DNA of 15,660 bases from Anaerolineaceae bacterium UBA700 (lineage in GTDB: Bacteria; Chloroflexota; Anaerolineae; Anaerolineales; Anaerolineaceae), in the NCBI GenBank assembly GCA_002298885.1, contig DBMK01000124.1, positions 1-15,660 of the forward strand, read 5' to 3'. Position 1 is the stretch's first letter. Every line of letters begins with the position of its first letter. The translations under genes and the position numbers were made by a program. Under the pieces are notes generated by a model, which had not been told where the DNA came from, ran no database searches, and saw nothing but the letters and a program-made list of their open reading frames with translations. This document shows positions 13,035 to 15,660 of this stretch, in pieces.

Positions 13035-14228
13035 TTATTCTTCCGAAGTCCGCCGGATAATTTCTAAGCACAGCCGGCTGTGGTGGTAGGGACATTCCCA
13101 GGGGCCGGTTTTGAACTGGTTTTTTTTCGGGACGCCGCGCGGGTCTAAAACTTTAAACCAATCTCCATTCACCCGATCCACAAACTTATCCTGGATGTAC
13201 TTCCAGGTGCGGTAGGCAGCGACCGCAAAGCGGGCTTCGCCAGAGATCTGGTAGGCGTTGTAGAAGCCGACCACAGCTTCGGCCTGCGCCCACCAGTGGC
13301 GGGAGCGCTCGAGGCGGCCGGATGCGGTTTTCTCGTAATAGATGCCTCCTTTGGGGTCGAGGGCTTCACGACAGGTAACGTCGGCCATTTTCACGGCCAC
13401 ATCCCGGGCGCGCCGGACCAGCGCCTGGTCACCGAGCGCCTCGGCAGCCTCGAGCAGCAGCCAGGAGCCTTCGATGTCGTGCCCGTACGAATCCTGGGGC
13501 AGCAGCGAGTTGAAACGCTCGTCGAAGAAAAGCTGGAAGTGAAACGTTGCCGGGTGGATCACCTTGTCCAGGAAGATCTCGAGCACTTCGCGCAGGCGCG
13601 TCTTCACCAGCGGGTCATCCCACACGGTTGACAGGGTCGTGAACGCTTCCAGAATGTGCAGCAGGGTGTTCATCGATTTCTGGCAGTCGATTTCCTTTTC
13701 GCTCAGGCGCATGTCGTCCAGGCGGCCCCAATCGGCGCTGCAGCCTTCGATGTAGCCGCCGAACACGTCGTCGTGGGTGTACATCTCCAGCAGGGTGAAT
13801 AATTCCTGCGCCAGGTGCAGGCTTTCGGCGGCTCCAGTCGCCCGGTAATACTCCGCCAGGCCGTAGATGGCGAAAGCTTGCGCATAGGCATGCTTGCGAG
13901 CATTGGCTGGGCGGCCCAGGTAGTCCAGGGTCCAGTAAACGCCCTTGTAGACCGGATCCCAGAAATGATGGGTCAAATATTCGTAAGCCTTCTGAGCCAT
14001 TTCCAGGTAATCCGGATCGGGAAACATTCGATAGGCGCTGGAGTAGGTCCACAAGATGCGGGCGCACAGGATCGCCGAGCGGGGGACTTCGTTGTGGACT
14101 TCGAGGGTGTTCGTCATGGCGCCGTAAAACCCGCCATTGACCGGGTCGACAGCATGCTTGATCCAGAACGGCAGGATATTGCCGCGCAGTTCGGCTTCCG
14201 CCTGTGATTTGAAATGGCGTGGGTCCAT
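13035..14228 (-). CDS. AGE-family cellobiose 2-epimerase (mannobiose 2-epimerase)
   Basis: A 397-residue (alpha/alpha)6-barrel epimerase of the N-acylglucosamine 2-epimerase superfamily, the usual length for cellobiose 2-epimerases. Recognisable signatures are KSMNTLLHILEA (H191), YGHDIEGSW (H250), WWAQAEAVVG (312-321, with W313 and E317) and GPWECPYHHSR (H382), matching the three active-site histidines of characterised enzymes. It interconverts glucose and mannose at the reducing end of beta-1,4 disaccharides, so beta-1,4-mannobiose becomes mannosyl-glucose. The upstream gene on the same strand is the phosphorylase that consumes this product; its TAA stop directly abuts this ATG, with GAGGG before the start, so the pair is translationally linked. 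No signal peptide is seen, consistent with a cytoplasmic enzyme. Confidence 0.9.
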   Translation of the reverse strand: MDPRHFKSQAEAELRGNILPFWIKHAVDPVNGGFYGAMTNTLEVHNEVPRSAILCARILWTYSSAYRMFPDPDYLEMAQKAYEYLTHHFWDPVYKGVYWTLDYLGRPANARKHAYAQAFAIYGLAEYYRATGAAESLHLAQELFTLLEMYTHDDVFGGYIEGCSADWGRLDDMRLSEKEIDCQKSMNTLLHILEAFTTLSTVWDDPLVKTRLREVLEIFLDKVIHPATFHFQLFFDERFNSLLPQDSYGHDIEGSWLLLEAAEALGDQALVRRARDVAVKMADVTCREALDPKGGIYYEKTASGRLERSRHWWAQAEAVVGFYNAYQISGEARFAVAAYRTWKYIQDKFVDRVNGDWFKVLDPRGVPKKNQFKTGPWECPYHHSRLCLEIIRRTSEE

Positions 14229-15416
14229 TTAATTCCCTCGCCTGGCGAGGTTGCGTTCGATCAGCTCCAGCCGCTGAGCGACAGAGGCCGCCGAGCGCAG
14301 CCCGTCGACGGGCGTGTTCTTGACGTAATCCAGCAGCCGCTCGACGCTGGATGTGGCGACGTGGATGCGTGTATCCGATGAGGCGTAGTAAATGAGGACA
14401 GTCCCATCCGGGCGGCACACCCAGCCGTTGCAGAAAAGGACGTTGGAAACGTCCCCGATGCGCTCCCCGCCGGCAGGAGCCATGAAATACCCGCCCGGGC
14501 GGTGCGTCACCCGCCAAGGCTCGTGGAGGTCGCTCAGGTACAGGTAGAGCACGTAGCGCAGCCCGGCGGCGGTGTTGCGCACGCCGTGGGCCATGTGCAG
14601 CCAGCCCTCGGGCGTCTTGATAGGGGCCGGGCCTTCGCCGTTCTTCACTTCCTTGATCGTGTGGTAAGCGCGCTCGTCGATGATCGTTTCGCGGTCGATC
14701 ACCGCCGGGTCCATACTTTTGGAAAGGCCCCAGCCGATCCCGCCGCCGGAGCCGGCCTGGATAAAATCGTCCTGCGGGCGGGTATAAAAGGCGTATTGCC
14801 CCTGGATGAACTCGGGGTGCAGCACCACGTTGCGCTGCTGCGGCGAGCGCGTTTTCAAATCCGGCAGGCGTTCCCAGGTCTGCAGGTCCCGGCTGCGGGC
14901 GATGCCGCCCTGGGCGACAGCGCTGCTCAGGTCGCCGGGAGGGGCGTTGGGGTCTTTGCGCTCGCTGCAGAACAGGCCGTAAATCCAGCCGTCCGCGTGC
15001 TTCACCAGGCGCATGTCGTACACATTGGTATCCGGCAGCTCCGTTTCAGGCATCGTCACCGGCCTATCCCAGAAGCGGAAGTGATCCACGCCGTTGGGGC
15101 TTTCGGCCACGGCGAAGAACGACTTGCGGTCCCAGCCTTCCACCCGACACATCAAGCAGATCTTGCCGTCCAGCTCGATGGCGCCCGGGTTGAAGGCGGC
15201 GTTGATCCCCTGCCGCTCCATCAAATAGGGGTTGGTGTGCGGATCGAGGTCGTAGCGCCAGAAGAGCGGGGTGTGGGCCGCTGTGACTGCCGGGAAAACA
15301 TAGCGCTCGAAGATGCCGTTGTCACGGGCCGGGTCGGGCCGGTTTGGTTGGTTGATCAGGGCTTCGTGCTCGGCTTCGAGGCGCGCCAGGCGCTGGTTGA
15401 AATAATCCGGGTTCAT
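14229..15416 (-). CDS. 4-O-beta-D-mannosyl-D-glucose phosphorylase (GH130)
   Basis: A 395-residue GH130 enzyme. The frame is open 29 codons further upstream, but the ATG at 15416 has CTGGAG ahead of it and gives the family N-terminus. The sequence closely recalls the characterised Bacteroides mannosylglucose phosphorylase: TAAHTPLFWRYDL, FFAVAESPNG, NVYDMRL with the expected catalytic Asp134, LPDLKTRSPQQRNVVLHPE, GSGGGIGW, YHTIKEVKNGEGP, HGVRNTAAGLRYVLY and YYASSDTRIHVATS. It should phosphorolyse mannosyl-glucose to mannose 1-phosphate and glucose, saving ATP. With the adjacent epimerase it forms the intracellular end of beta-mannan breakdown. No transporter or mannanase is in the window; those may lie to the right. 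Confidence 0.93.
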   Translation of the reverse strand: MNPDYFNQRLARLEAEHEALINQPNRPDPARDNGIFERYVFPAVTAAHTPLFWRYDLDPHTNPYLMERQGINAAFNPGAIELDGKICLMCRVEGWDRKSFFAVAESPNGVDHFRFWDRPVTMPETELPDTNVYDMRLVKHADGWIYGLFCSERKDPNAPPGDLSSAVAQGGIARSRDLQTWERLPDLKTRSPQQRNVVLHPEFIQGQYAFYTRPQDDFIQAGSGGGIGWGLSKSMDPAVIDRETIIDERAYHTIKEVKNGEGPAPIKTPEGWLHMAHGVRNTAAGLRYVLYLYLSDLHEPWRVTHRPGGYFMAPAGGERIGDVSNVLFCNGWVCRPDGTVLIYYASSDTRIHVATSSVERLLDYVKNTPVDGLRSAASVAQRLELIERNLARRGN

Positions 15417-15477
15417 GGTTTCTCCAGGAAAGAATTTTGATTTCGGGAAGGGTTTGAGGAGTTGTGGACTCAAAAAG

Positions 15478-15506
15478 ATTTTAGCACGGGTTGAGAATTG
15501 CATCGA
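15478..15506 (-). promoter_or_regulatory. Extended -10 promoter for the mannosylglucose operon
   Basis: On the minus strand TGC-TAAAAT (15486 to 15478) matches an extended -10 (TGnTATAAT with one mismatch). A weak -35, TCGATG (15506-15501), lies exactly 17 bases upstream. Transcription would begin near 15470, about 55 bases before the phosphorylase ATG. Extended -10 promoters tolerate poor -35 boxes, which fits. Confidence 0.45.
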
Positions 15507-15544
15507 CGAAGCGCTGAATTATTGACAGCCCGGGTGATCAAAAC

Positions 15545-15589
15545 CTGACCTCATCCCCGGCCCCTCTCCATGGAATGGAGAGGGAGCAT
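15545..15589. repeat. Palindromic intergenic repeat (CCTCATCCCCGG...CCCTCTCC type)
   Basis: An inverted repeat CCCTCTCCAT (15562-15571) / ATGGAGAGGG (15575-15584) with a GGA loop, preceded by CCTCATCCCCGG. From general knowledge, this wording resembles short dispersed repeats found between genes in several bacterial phyla, including Chloroflexota. It lies upstream of the mannosylglucose promoter on the minus strand. The rest of 15507-15660 shows no supported gene. Confidence 0.55.
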
Positions 15590-15660
15590 GGTTGGAATGT
15601 GGACGTGAGGCGTACTTACCAGGTAGGAATTACGGTTTCTCCCTTGAGTTTGGCCTTTTT

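Noticed and set aside
14502..15440. Plus-strand open frame of 312 codons antisense to the GH130 gene
   Set aside because: No family resemblance; GH130 on the other strand matches characterised enzymes over its full length.
15532..15537. Plus-strand TTGACA as a -35 box
   Set aside because: No -10-like hexamer lies 16-18 bases downstream and no plus-strand gene follows in the window.

Overview
The window is GC-rich bacterial DNA with tightly packed genes and strong AGGAGG-type ribosome binding sites. It carries two convergent gene blocks. Gene content (ETF, HdrA, MvhADG, a membrane HdrD-like protein, a mannosylglucose phosphorylase/epimerase pair) and palindromic intergenic repeats suggest an anaerobic fermentative or syntrophic bacterium. 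Chloroflexota (Anaerolineae-like) is my best guess, but no rRNA or marker gene is present, so the taxonomy is inference.

Block 1 (about 1-12915, + strand) is one probable operon of nine genes. A leader with a GTGAA-N4-TTCAC palindrome (Rex- or CRP/FNR-like) and a 5'UTR hairpin precedes an orphan PEP/pyruvate-binding-domain protein. Then come a soluble HdrC/HdrB-like iron-sulfur protein, EtfB, EtfA, a membrane cytochrome b/HdrD-like protein resembling ETF:menaquinone oxidoreductase (EMO), a full-length HdrA, and an MvhD-MvhG-MvhA group 3c-type [NiFe] hydrogenase. ATGA overlaps (soluble HdrD-like/etfB, mvhG/mvhA), an 8-base overlap (mvhD/mvhG) and short gaps argue for co-expression. The unit ends at a perfect 21-bp inverted repeat.

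The parts fit an electron-transfer machine joining H2, flavin-based bifurcation (HdrA), an ETF and the quinone pool. H2 oxidised at MvhA could pass through MvhG and MvhD to the HdrA flavin, with outputs to ferredoxin and to an ETF/HdrD-like branch. In reverse, ETF and ferredoxin electrons could be confurcated to H2. The direction cannot be read from sequence. The most unusual observation is that both HdrD-like proteins have lost every cysteine ligand of their first CCG domain, at the same positions and by similar substitutions, while keeping the rest of the fold.

Block 2 (13035-15416, - strand) is a two-gene operon for beta-mannan disaccharide use: a GH130 4-O-beta-D-mannosyl-D-glucose phosphorylase followed directly by a cellobiose 2-epimerase-type AGE protein. 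An extended -10 promoter lies upstream. The two blocks are separated by the hairpin terminator and a run of four consecutive hairpins built around a duplicated palindrome. A further palindromic repeat lies near the right edge (15545-15589). I see no tRNA, rRNA, CRISPR, IS element or phage gene.
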